In this document: positions 41,955-51,159 of the stretch, one piece after another
How positions within the stretch are numbered: position 1 is the stretch's first letter
Layout: every line of letters begins with the position of its first letter
DNA from: VXYL01 sp965116345
GTDB taxonomy: Bacteria; Pseudomonadota; Gammaproteobacteria; Pseudomonadales; Azotimanducaceae
DNA length: 64,000 nt
Reading direction: 5' to 3'
Assembly (NCBI GenBank): GCA_965116345.1
Contig: OZ220680.1
Coordinates: forward strand, 1,488,001-1,552,000
Position numbers and translations under genes: made by a program
Notes under the pieces: generated by a model
Told to the model about the DNA's origin: nothing
Seen by the model: only the letters and a program-made list of their open reading frames with translations
Database searches by the model: none

Positions 41955-42110
41955 CTAGGGAAGGTCTGATTAAGACCTTCCCTAGCGCGGCACAAGGACG
42001 TGCCGCCAAATTCGGTGGCGCAAGCCACTGAATTTGTCAGAAAAACAAAACCGCGCTTTTGTTTTTCTCCTGATCAAGCCCATGGACGGGCTTGATCAGA
42101 GGATACCTAG
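41955..42110 (-). repeat. 156-bp five-hairpin composite element, copy 2 (inverted)
   Basis: CTAG bounds both ends. In order: the family-A hairpin (41955-41985); GCGGCAC/GTGCCGC (41987-42006); CAAATTC/GAATTTG with an inner GTGGC/GCCAC (42007-42036); AGAAAAACAAAA/TTTTGTTTTTCT (42039-42068, 12-bp perfect arms); CTGATCAAGCCC/GGGCTTGATCAG (42070-42099, 12-bp perfect arms). The length equals copy 1 at 10766-10921, in opposite orientation. Several arms differ between copies yet pair perfectly within each. It occupies the divergent gap between the aquaporin and coxB genes, so it is not simply a terminator. Confidence 0.88.
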
Positions 42111-42145
42111 AGTGCCCCCATCCGTGAAACGATCAGAGACGTCTT

Positions 42146-42229
42146 GATCCTCCGCCGACTTTTGTCGGAAAATGCGCGCCGGCTTCCCTGGTCCTCTATC
42201 GATCAGCGGGAGGATCGACCAAGGGAAAG
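42146..42229 (+). ncRNA. Candidate structured leader upstream of coxB with alternative stems
   Basis: GATCCTCCGC (42146-42155) can pair with GCGGGAGGATC (42206-42216), and CTTCCCTGGTC (42183-42193) can pair with GACCAAGGGAAAG (42217-42229). The second pairing starts inside the loop of the first and ends outside it, so the two form either a pseudoknot or mutually exclusive states. A small hairpin CCGAC/GTCGG lies within. It is 112-195 bases before the coxB ATG. It could be a regulatory leader for the oxidase operon. Purely structural inference; no known RNA family is recognised. Confidence 0.35.
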
Positions 42230-42340
42230 AGTCATCACCGTGCGCAATAGCGGAACAGGCTGTTCGGACGGGCACGGCAGGTGCCCGCTGTGGTACCGAC
42301 TTGACGTGGAACCAACCATCGAGCCAATGACCGAGGCAAT

Positions 42341-43492
42341 ATGGCTGTAGCGATCGTTCTTCTCATCATCGTCATCGCCTCGGTGCTGTTGTCGTTCTTC
42401 AGCCCGTGGCAGTTCACGGAGATCGCCTCCAACTGGGGCAACATCGACAACACCGTGATCCTGACCTTCTGGATCTGCGGCATCGTGTTCGCGTTGATCG
42501 GCGCGTTCATGGTGTACACCACCTGGAAGTTCCGCTACCGCAAGGAAGCGCGCGCCGACTACGAGCCGGAGAATCCTCGCCTCGAGTGGTGGCTCACCGT
42601 CATCACGACCATAGGCGTGGTGGCGATGCTGGCCCCCGGCCTCATCGTCTGGAACGACTTCGTCCACGCGCCCGACGACGCCCAGGAAGTCGAGGTGCTG
42701 TCGAAGCAGTGGCAATGGGCGTACCGGTTCCCGGGCGAGGACGGCAAGTTCGGCACCGTCCACGTCGACAACATCACGTCGGACAATCCGTTCGGCATGA
42801 ACAAGAGCGATCCCAACGGCGACGACGACGTGCTGATCACTGCCGACACCGTGCATCTCGCCGTGGACCAGCCGTACAAGGTCTGGCTGCGCTCCAACGA
42901 CGTGCTGCACGACTTCTGGGTGCCCGAGTTCCGCGCCAAGATGGACAGTGTGCCGGGCATGGTCACGTATTTCTGGTTCACCCCCACCCGCATCCAGGAA
43001 AAACCCTACGAGGTGCTCTGCGCCGAGCTTTGCGGCCAGAACCACTTCCAGATGCGCAGCTGGGTGAAGGTGGACAGCCGCGAGGACCACGACACCTGGC
43101 TGGCAGGGCAGCAGACCTGGGCGCAGATGCAGGCCGGAATCGTGCCCAAGGTCTACAGTCCGCTGGCGCAACGCGGCCGCGACTTCGCCGAGACGACCGG
43201 CTGTCTCGCCTGCCACTCGCTGGACGGCACGGCCATGATCGGTCCCACCTGGCTGGACGTCTGGGGGACGGAGCGGACGCTGGCAGACGGCACCACCGTC
43301 ACCGTGGACGAAGCCTACGTCATCGAGTCGATCCGCAACCCCAATTCACAGGTGGCGGAGGGCTTCGCGGCGGCGATGGTGCCCTACGACGAGTCGACCG
43401 TGTCCGATGCGGACATCGAAGCGCTGATCGAACTTCTCAAGGAGGAGGTCAGCGCCCCGGCCGAAGCACCCACGGAGGCCACGACTCCGTGA
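42341..43492 (+). CDS. coxB: Cytochrome c oxidase subunit II with fused cytochrome c domain (caa3-type)
   Basis: Subunit II takes electrons into the oxidase. Two N-terminal helices are followed by a cupredoxin domain with the full CuA site: His190, Cys227, Glu229, Cys231, His235 and Met238 (in CAELCGQNHFQM). A C-terminal cytochrome c domain holds CLACH (288-292). The fused haem c marks a caa3-type enzyme. No long signal peptide precedes the first helix, so its processing is unclear. ATG 42341 follows CCGAGG. It begins a four-gene operon with coxA, coxC and coxD. Confidence 0.93.
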   Translation: MAVAIVLLIIVIASVLLSFFSPWQFTEIASNWGNIDNTVILTFWICGIVFALIGAFMVYTTWKFRYRKEARADYEPENPRLEWWLTVITTIGVVAMLAPGLIVWNDFVHAPDDAQEVEVLSKQWQWAYRFPGEDGKFGTVHVDNITSDNPFGMNKSDPNGDDDVLITADTVHLAVDQPYKVWLRSNDVLHDFWVPEFRAKMDSVPGMVTYFWFTPTRIQEKPYEVLCAELCGQNHFQMRSWVKVDSREDHDTWLAGQQTWAQMQAGIVPKVYSPLAQRGRDFAETTGCLACHSLDGTAMIGPTWLDVWGTERTLADGTTVTVDEAYVIESIRNPNSQVAEGFAAAMVPYDESTVSDADIEALIELLKEEVSAPAEAPTEATTP

Positions 43493-43557
43493 TGGCGCAA
43501 CCGCTGGCTTTAAACTAGGCTCCTTGAGCGCCCTTGATGTTCAACTCAGGTTGCAAA

Positions 43558-43638
43558 ATGAAAAAAGCGCTTCGAACTGCTCTTGAACGTCTCGTGTACT
43601 CGCGAGACGCGCTCGCGCGAGACGAACTAGGCCTCTGA
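43558..43638 (+). CDS. Possible 26-residue leader peptide between coxB and coxA
   Basis: An ATG frame preceded by CAGGTTG encodes MKKALRTALERLVYSRDALA plus RDELGL, a charged amphipathic helix. Its 3' half contains CGTCTCG (43588-43594), which can pair with CGAGACG at 43603-43609 or the identical CGAGACG at 43618-43624, giving two alternative hairpins. The segment is bounded by direct repeats AACTAGGC (43513-43520 and 43625-43632). It may be a translated attenuator or a small inserted element. Low certainty that the peptide is made. Confidence 0.3.
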   Translation: MKKALRTALERLVYSRDALARDELGL

Positions 43639-43665
43639 AGGCTGGGACCCCCCAGGGAGAGACCC

Positions 43666-45402
43666 ATGGCACAGGCAGAAATACCGTATCAGGAAGCGAT
43701 CCCGCTTCACGATCCGCATAGCTGGATCACCAAGTACTGGTTCAGCCAGGACCACAAGGTGATCGCCGTGCAGTACGGCATCACGGCCATCGCGGTGGGC
43801 CTGGTGGCGCTGGCGCTGTCGTGGATCATGCGCACCCAGATCGGCTTCCCCGGCCTCCTCGACTGGATCGACCCGCCGCTCTACTACCAGTCGGTCACCA
43901 TGCACGGCATGATCATGGTGATCTACCTGTTGACCGCGTTCCTGCTCGGCAGCTTCGGCAACTATCTCGTGCCCTTGATGCTCGGCGCCCGGGACATGGT
44001 GTTCCCGTTCGTCAACATGATCAGCTACCACGTCTACCTCGGCAGCGTGATCATCCTGATGCTCGGCTACATGCCCTTCATGGGCGGACCCACCGGTGCG
44101 GGCTGGACCCTCTATCCGCCCCAGGCGATCCTCACCGGAACCCCCGGTGCCGACTGGGGAATCCTCACCATGCTGGCGTCGCTTTCGGTGTTCATCGTGG
44201 CGTTCACCATGGGCGGGTTGAACTACATCACGACGATCCTCCAGGCGCGCACCCGGGGCATGACCTTGATGCGCATGCCGCTGTCCATCTGGGGCATCGG
44301 CGTGGCGACGGTACTGGGCCTGTTGGCCTTCCCGGCGCTGTTCGTCAGCGCCATCATGATGACGCTCGACAACGTCCTCGGCACCAGCTTCTTCATGCCG
44401 GCGATCAACTCCCTGGAGGTCGGCGAGGAATACGCCGGCGGCAGCCCGCTCTTGTTCCAGCATCTGTTCTGGTTCTTCGGCCATCCCGAGGTGTACATCG
44501 TCGCGCTGCCGGCGTTCGGCGTGGTCTCCGACCTGATCTCGGTACACGCGCGCAAGAACATCTTCGGCTACCGGCTGATGGTCTGGGCCATCGTCGCCAT
44601 CGGCGGGCTGTCGTTCATCGTCTGGGCGCACCACATGTACGTCGCCGGCATGCACCCCTACTTCGGCTTCTTCTTCGCCACCACGACGCTCATCATCGCG
44701 GTGCCGACGGCCATCAAGGTCTACAACTGGACGCTGACCCTGTGGCGGGCCAATATCCGCTTCACGGTGCCGATGCTGTTCGCCATCGCCTTCGTCATCA
44801 CCTTCGTGGTCGGCGGACTCACCGGACTGTTCCTCGGCAACGTGATCGTCGACGTGCCGCTGTCCGACACCTACTTCGTGGTCGCCCATTTCCACATGGT
44901 GATGGGCGTCGCGCCGATCCTCGTGATCTTCGGCGGCATCTACCACTGGTACCCGAAGATCACCGGCCGGATGCTGAACGACACCATCGGCCGCTGGCAC
45001 TTCTGGATCACCTTCCTCGGCACCTACGCGATCTACTTCCCGATGCACTTCCTGGCGATCCCGCGGCGCTACTACCAGTACGACATCGGCGAGTCGACGA
45101 TCCTCACGCCGAGCATGGAGATGCTGAACATCAGCATCACGCTGACGGCCTACGTCGTGGGCATCGCGCAGTTCCTATTCATCTACAACCTGATCGCGAG
45201 CTACCGCAAAGGCCGCGAAGCCGGCGACAACCCCTGGGAGGCGACCAGCCTCGAGTGGTGCACGCCGCAGACGCCGCCGGTGCACGGCAACTGGGGCGAG
45301 AAACTGCCGACAGTCCACCGCTGGGCCTACGACTACAGCGTGCCCGGCGAGGAACGCGACTTCATTCCGCAGAACACGCCCCGCGAGGCGCAGTCCGCCT
45401 AG
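43666..45402 (+). CDS. coxA: Cytochrome c oxidase subunit I
   Basis: The 578-residue catalytic subunit has 12 membrane helices. Haem and copper ligands are visible: TMHGMIMV (low-spin haem His), WFFGHPEVYI (CuB His and the cross-linked Tyr, plus the A1-type Glu), WAHHMYVAGM (CuB His pair) and VVAHFHMVMG (haem His pair). It reduces oxygen and pumps protons in the inner membrane. ATG 43666 follows AGGGAGAGA. It is separated from coxB by a 173-bp spacer that holds a possible leader peptide. Confidence 0.95.
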   Translation: MAQAEIPYQEAIPLHDPHSWITKYWFSQDHKVIAVQYGITAIAVGLVALALSWIMRTQIGFPGLLDWIDPPLYYQSVTMHGMIMVIYLLTAFLLGSFGNYLVPLMLGARDMVFPFVNMISYHVYLGSVIILMLGYMPFMGGPTGAGWTLYPPQAILTGTPGADWGILTMLASLSVFIVAFTMGGLNYITTILQARTRGMTLMRMPLSIWGIGVATVLGLLAFPALFVSAIMMTLDNVLGTSFFMPAINSLEVGEEYAGGSPLLFQHLFWFFGHPEVYIVALPAFGVVSDLISVHARKNIFGYRLMVWAIVAIGGLSFIVWAHHMYVAGMHPYFGFFFATTTLIIAVPTAIKVYNWTLTLWRANIRFTVPMLFAIAFVITFVVGGLTGLFLGNVIVDVPLSDTYFVVAHFHMVMGVAPILVIFGGIYHWYPKITGRMLNDTIGRWHFWITFLGTYAIYFPMHFLAIPRRYYQYDIGESTILTPSMEMLNISITLTAYVVGIAQFLFIYNLIASYRKGREAGDNPWEATSLEWCTPQTPPVHGNWGEKLPTVHRWAYDYSVPGEERDFIPQNTPREAQSA

Positions 45403-45449
45403 CGGGTCGAGGTCGAGGCAAGGTCAAGGTAAGGAGTTAGGGAGCCCTA

Positions 45450-46121
45450 ATGGCCCAAGTCACCGCGGAGGTTACCACCGGCTTGGCGTCGATCGCCAAG
45501 GACTGGTCCTCGGACGTCACCACCTTCAAGGGCGTGCCCTGGGGGAAGGCGATGATGTGGATCTTCCTGCTCTCGGACACGTTCATCTTCTCGATCTTCC
45601 TGACGAGCTACATGACCGTGCGGGCGACCACGGCACAAGCGTGGCCCAACGCCAGCGAGGTGTTCTCGCTGACGGTATTCGGCCAAGCCGTGCCGCTGCT
45701 GCTCATCGCCATCATGACCTTCGTCCTCATCACGTCGTCCGGCACCATGGCACTGGCGGTGAACTACGGCTATCGGCGCGAGAAGAAGAACGCCATCCGG
45801 TTCATGTACGCCACCGCCTTCTTCGGCGCGCTCTTCGTCGGCATGCAGATGTTCGAGTGGTCCAAGCTGATCGAGGAGGGCGTGCGTCCCTGGGGTAATC
45901 CTTGGGGCGCGCCGCAGTTCGGCTCCACCTTTTTCATGATCACGGGCTTCCACGGCCTGCATGTGTCCGCGGGGGTCGTCTACCTGGTCATCATGGCGGG
46001 ACGAATCCGCAAGGGCTACTACGACAACACCAACTTCGAGATCGTCGAGATCACCGGCCTGTACTGGCACTTCGTCGACCTCGTCTGGGTGTTCATCTTC
46101 GCGTTCTTCTATCTTTGGTAG
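45450..46121 (+). CDS. coxC: Cytochrome c oxidase subunit III
   Basis: The 223-residue membrane protein contains WGKAMMWIFLLSDTFIFSIFLTSYM, FEWSKLIEEGVRPWGNPWGAPQFGSTFFMITGFHGLHVSAGVVYL and GLYWHFVDLVWVFIFAFFYLW, the classic subunit III ending. It stabilises subunit I and oxygen delivery. AAGGAG lies 12 bases upstream. Its last codons and the TAG stop form the first unit of a 9-bp tandem array that repeats the stop in frame five more times. Confidence 0.94.
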   Translation: MAQVTAEVTTGLASIAKDWSSDVTTFKGVPWGKAMMWIFLLSDTFIFSIFLTSYMTVRATTAQAWPNASEVFSLTVFGQAVPLLLIAIMTFVLITSSGTMALAVNYGYRREKKNAIRFMYATAFFGALFVGMQMFEWSKLIEEGVRPWGNPWGAPQFGSTFFMITGFHGLHVSAGVVYLVIMAGRIRKGYYDNTNFEIVEITGLYWHFVDLVWVFIFAFFYLW

Positions 46122-46166
46122 CTTTGGTAGCTTTGGTAGCTTTGGTAGCTTTGGTAGCTTTGGTAG
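46113..46166 (+). repeat. Six tandem copies of a 9-bp unit (CTTTGGTAG) across the coxC stop
   Basis: Six exact copies of CTTTGGTAG run from 46113 to 46166, followed directly by CTTGAGG, which provides the ribosome-binding site of coxD. The unit holds the final Trp codon and the TAG of coxC; nine is a multiple of three, so all six TAGs are in the same frame. Copy-number change would alter only the coxC-coxD spacing. Confidence 0.97.
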
Positions 46167-46182
46167 CTTGAGGTAAGTTTAC

Positions 46183-46536
46183 GTGTCATCGGAGGTCGGC
46201 CAGCAGCATCCACTCAACCTGTATTTCTGGATATGGGGCCTGTTGTTCGTCATCAGCGCGGGTTCCTACGCCACGGACTACATGGACGCCGGCTATCTTC
46301 GCTGGGCGCTGATCCTCATCTTCATGTTCGTCAAGGCCGCCTACATCGTCGCGGTTTTCATGCACCTGAAGTACGAGCGGCTGGCGCTGATCTACGCCCT
46401 GCTGCTGCCGCCCGGGGTGATCGGGCTGCTCGTCGCCCTGATGGCTTTTGAATCCAACTACACCTGGCTGACGCGGATCGTGTTCTTCGGCGAGGTGGTC
46501 GAGCCGGACCGCTTCCCAGTTCCCGGCGCGCACTGA
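46183..46536 (+). CDS. coxD: Cytochrome c oxidase subunit IV (small, CoxD-type)
   Basis: The 117-residue protein from GTG 46183 has three hydrophobic helices, with HPLNLYFWIWGLLFVISAGSYATDY and MFVKAAYIVAVFMHLKYERLALIYA, typical of the small fourth subunit of caa3 and cbo-type oxidases. The start is set by GAGG at 46170-46173, immediately after the 9-bp repeats. It ends the structural-gene operon; no assembly factors (ctaG, surf1, haem A genes) follow. Confidence 0.88.
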   Translation: MSSEVGQQHPLNLYFWIWGLLFVISAGSYATDYMDAGYLRWALILIFMFVKAAYIVAVFMHLKYERLALIYALLLPPGVIGLLVALMAFESNYTWLTRIVFFGEVVEPDRFPVPGAH

Positions 46537-46546
46537 CGTCGGCACC

Positions 46547-46670
46547 AGGATCCTCTGATCAAGCCCCAGGGGCTTGATCGGGAGCGAAACAATAGCGCTG
46601 GCTTGTTCAGCGCTCTTTCAGCACAAGCCACTTCCCGGCGTAAGTCATTGACCATCGCGGCACCTGGCGT
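46547..46670. repeat. Degenerate copy of the five-hairpin element after coxD
   Basis: CCAGGATCCTCTGATCAAGCC begins like the outer end of the 156-bp element. A perfect GATCAAGCCCC/GGGGCTTGATC stem (46557-46579) follows, then GAGCGAAACAATAGCGCT with AGCGCT repeated downstream, and GCGGCAC further on. The later hairpins are eroded. The first stem-loop is well placed to terminate the cox operon. Confidence 0.55.
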
Positions 46671-48369
46671 GGGCATCCGCCGCCATCATGTCGGGCCATG
46701 GCCGCTGCCTACCGTTCCCAGCGGATGTCCACGCTCGCGGTGTTCGCGAGGGCCGATCTCCACGCCGCCCTGACGAACACGTTCTGCCGGGTCGTGTTCG
46801 CGCTCGGCAGCGTCAACCTCGTCGCCGGCGTGGCCTTCGGCTTGGGAGACTGGGCACCCACGTTCGTTGTGCTGGACGTCGTTCCGTCCCACTTCGCCTT
46901 GGCCGTCTGGATCGTGGTCGTCCACATGAGCGGCTGGGCGACGCCCATCGCCACCGGAACGGGACTCGTCGCCAAGACGATCGCCCTTGCCCTGGTCGCG
47001 GCAACGATGTTCACCGCGTCCGGGCTCGCCATGCTGGCCGTTCAACTCTGGTGCGGGCAAGTCGTGGACTTGGGACTCCTCGTGCTTGGCATGTGCGCCA
47101 ATCTCTGGAGTGCCTTGCACCTCGCCATGCTGGCCGTGGCCATGCAGGCTCTCGTGGGGCGCCGCTGGCTCGCTGTCGCCGCAACATCCATCATCTGGGT
47201 TGGGTCGAACCTCGCCTTCGAGCACGACCTGCTGAGACTCGGCGCACCCATCCCTCCCGCGTCCGGCATGAACGGCTTCGAGCCGTTCCTGGCGCCGTGG
47301 GCCGCGTTGGGAATCTACTGGACGTCATGCTGCATCCTGCTGCTCGCCGCCGGCCGGTGGGTTGCGCTGCGTCGCGGTCGCCGAGCCGCACCCCGGCTGG
47401 GTCCGAGTGCCTTCGCCGTAGTCTGGGGCGCCGGCGCCGCCTGTCTCGTAAGCGGCGCGTGGATTCTGCACGGTGCCGACGATGCCCTCGCAACCCAGCC
47501 TGCCGGTCGACCGGGCGTGGGCCGGTTCACCGCCGCCGCCAAGGTGCCCCAACCCGTGTACTCGCGCCTCGATCTGGCTTTGGACTTGAGTCCCGCATCG
47601 TATCGTCTCGCGAGTCGGGGCACCGCGATCGCCCTCAATACCTTGGACGTGCCGATCCCCGACCTCTATTTCGTCGTTCCCCGCCCGCTCGAAGTCAACG
47701 CCCTGACCGTCACCGGAGACCTCCTAGACCGGGACGGGAACGTCTGGCACTACCGCCTGAACCGACCCCTGGAGCCCGGCGAGACGCTGAAGGTCGAATT
47801 TGATCTTCGCTGGACGGCAGGGGGCCTTGTGGATGCTCCGGGCGGGACACGGCTTCTCGCCAACGGCACCTTCCTCACAACCGCCGATGTCGTGCCCAGG
47901 ATCGGCACCGGCGGCTCGCCCGCGTTCCAGACCGCACCCCCGATCACGTTCCGGGCCCGGATCGGCACTTCGCTGGACCAGATCGCGGTGACCGCGGGCC
48001 ATCTCGTACGTTCGTGGCGGGAAAACGCGCGCGCCTACTTCGAGTACGCATCCGAAAGCCCGATTCCGCCCCATGCCTCGATCCACTCGGCACGCTACGG
48101 GATGGTCCGAGGCGTGCGGGACGGAATCGCCATCGAGGTGTTCCACAACCCGGCGCACATCGACCACGTTCCGCGCATGTTCGAAGCGGGGCATCGGGCC
48201 CTCGCCGCCCGGCGTGCCACCGCCCCCTATCGCCACCGTGTCCTGCGTGTCGTCGAGGTCGCCGACTACCGCCCGTTCCGGCGCTTCGGGTTGCTCGGCT
48301 TCGCGGGCGTGGAACGCGCCCCCGTCGGCGTCTGCACGGGGATGGTCCTGGCGTTTTCGGAGCGGGGTG

Positions 48370-49476
<1,107 letters not shown>

Positions 49477-49579
49477 CTGTCTTCCCCTAAGCAAGTCGGT
49501 TGGCAAGAGCCGACATGGTCGCTCACTCCCCGGACCCAACGCAACGGCGCGCCCTCAGCTTCCGCTGGTCGACGGTAGG

Positions 49580-49598
49580 GCGACCGCGAAGCGGTCGC
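49580..49598. repeat. GCGACCGC-GAA-GCGGTCGC hairpin (family C-like)
   Basis: Perfect 8-bp arms with loop GAA, preceded by GGTAGG, lie in the 148-bp gap between ampG and frmA, both on the minus strand. It probably terminates ampG. The same hairpin core lies at 25380-25396. Confidence 0.8.
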
Positions 49599-49624
49599 GT
49601 CTCGAACGTGGACGCCGTGGACTG

Positions 49625-51037
49625 CTACGTCGTTGCCGGTTCCTTGCCCAACAGGCGCACGCTGACGCCGGCCAGCATGTCGCGGAGCTTGGCGCGGATC
49701 GCCCACAGGCAGACCAGCGACGGGATCACCATCAGGGTGGTGATGACGAAAAAGGTTCCCCAGTCGCCGTCGAGCCAGTCCACCAGCGCACCGGACGACG
49801 CGGCGAACATGGTCCGCCCGGCAGTGCCGATGGAGGCGAGCAGCGCGTACTGGGTGGCGGTGTAGGTTCGATCCACCAGCATCGAGATGAACGCCACGAA
49901 GGTCACGGTGGCGAACGCGCTGGTGAGGTCGTCCATGACGACGGCGGTCGCGAACAGCAGCTCCGAACGGCCGGACCACGCGAGCGCCGCGAACAGCAGG
50001 TTGGTCGCCGCCATGCCGATGCCGGAGAGGAACATGGCGCGGATGAGCCCCATGCGGATGGCAAACAGACCGCCGAGCACGGTGAACGCCACCGTCGTCA
50101 CCCAGCCGAGCCCCTTGGAATAGACGGCGATCTCCGACTTGGAGAAACCGGTCTCGGTATAGAACAGGAGCGACATCCGGCCGAGAAAAGCCTCCCCGAT
50201 CTTGAACAGGAAGATGAACCCCAACACCGCCGCGGCGATGGCGAAGCCGTTGCGGCGGAAGAAGCTCAACATGGGTCCACCGACCGTGGCGACGAACCAG
50301 GCGCCGGCGGCGGCGAGTGCGCCTGGGGGGCCGCCGAGCCCCAACCGCGCGGCGACGCGGCTCTGCTCCTCCGCCTGCGCCGCAACGCGTGCCGTCGGCG
50401 GTGCCTCGCGGACGAACATCAACCCGATGTTGCACAGGATCACGGCCACGCCCAGCACCAGGAAGGTGGCCTGCCAATAGTCGGCGACACCGGCCTGCTG
50501 GAATCCTTCGGCGACTTCGAGCGCGACGCCTCCGCCAAGCTTGTAGCCCGTCCACCAGCCGACCACGGCGGTCGCCGCCCCGGCGGCCATCGCTTCGCCC
50601 TCCGCCGTGCCGATCTGCTCGATCCTGAGCGCGTCGATGGTGATGTCCTGGGTTGCCGAGGCGATGGCGATCACCAGCCCCACGGACACCACGGCGACCA
50701 GGTTCGCCACGGGATCGATGGTGCTCCAGGCGACGAGGCAGGCGAGGATGACCGCCTGCAGTGTGACGATCCAGGCACGCCGGTGGCCGATGCGGTTGGT
50801 CAGCCACGGTATCCGGATCCGGTCGACGAGCGGAGCCCAGAGAAAGTTGAACGCGTAGACGCCGACGATCAACCCCGCCCAGCCGATGGTCGTGCGGCTC
50901 AAGCCGTCCTCCTTGAGCCACAGGTTGAGAGAGCTGCCGATCAGCACCCACGGGAAGCCGCTGATGATTCCGAGCATCAGGATGCGCGCCATACGCCGCT
51001 CGAAGTAGACCGAGAGCGACTTGCCTATTCCTTCCAT
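49625..51037 (-). CDS. ampG: AmpG-family muropeptide permease (MFS)
   Basis: The 470-residue protein has 12-14 membrane helices and family landmarks GIISGFPWVLIGSSLNLWLKEDGLSRTTIGWAGLI, AFNFLWAPLVDRIRIPWLTNRIGHRRAWI, ATQDITIDALRIEQI and DDLTSAFATVTFVAFIS. AmpG imports anhydro-muropeptides released during cell-wall turnover, for recycling and, where present, ampC induction. The membrane and AmpG identity are clear; no ampC, ampR or ampD is in the window. The start ATG 51037 has GGAG ten bases upstream. Confidence 0.9.
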   Translation of the reverse strand: MEGIGKSLSVYFERRMARILMLGIISGFPWVLIGSSLNLWLKEDGLSRTTIGWAGLIVGVYAFNFLWAPLVDRIRIPWLTNRIGHRRAWIVTLQAVILACLVAWSTIDPVANLVAVVSVGLVIAIASATQDITIDALRIEQIGTAEGEAMAAGAATAVVGWWTGYKLGGGVALEVAEGFQQAGVADYWQATFLVLGVAVILCNIGLMFVREAPPTARVAAQAEEQSRVAARLGLGGPPGALAAAGAWFVATVGGPMLSFFRRNGFAIAAAVLGFIFLFKIGEAFLGRMSLLFYTETGFSKSEIAVYSKGLGWVTTVAFTVLGGLFAIRMGLIRAMFLSGIGMAATNLLFAALAWSGRSELLFATAVVMDDLTSAFATVTFVAFISMLVDRTYTATQYALLASIGTAGRTMFAASSGALVDWLDGDWGTFFVITTLMVIPSLVCLWAIRAKLRDMLAGVSVRLLGKEPATT

Positions 51038-51085
51038 GAAACAAATGCTCCGTTTGTTGTCTGGCCGTCGGCGGCGCCTCGCCGG

Positions 51086-51155
51086 GAGAATTCGCGCAGG
51101 GAATCCTCGGCCGACCGCTTGCGGTCGGCAGCGACGCCGCGAGGGTCGCCCCTAC
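51086..51155. repeat. Family-C repeat block between SGNH hydrolase and ampG
   Basis: GAGAATTCGCG, then CCGACCGC-TT-GCGGTCGG (51111-51128), then GGGTCGCCCCTAC (51143-51155; reverse complement of GTAGGGGCGACCC) lie four bases before the SGNH stop. Parts of this order recur at 4412-4437, 49580-49598 and 53671-53713. Likely a composite intergenic repeat with terminator function. Confidence 0.65.
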
Positions 51156-51159
51156 GGTG

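Noticed and set aside
41860..42009. A longer aquaporin N-terminus reaching 42009
   Set aside because: The extra 50 residues translate a hairpin repeat; the first helix begins at GTG 41859.
42111..42340. A tRNA or known riboswitch in the coxB leader
   Set aside because: No cloverleaf, anticodon arm or recognised riboswitch core was found; only the interleaved stems are reported.
46113..46172. Repeated LVALVALVA or FGSFGS peptide frames, or a CRISPR-like array
   Set aside because: The 9-bp units have no spacers and are a simple tandem array at a stop codon.
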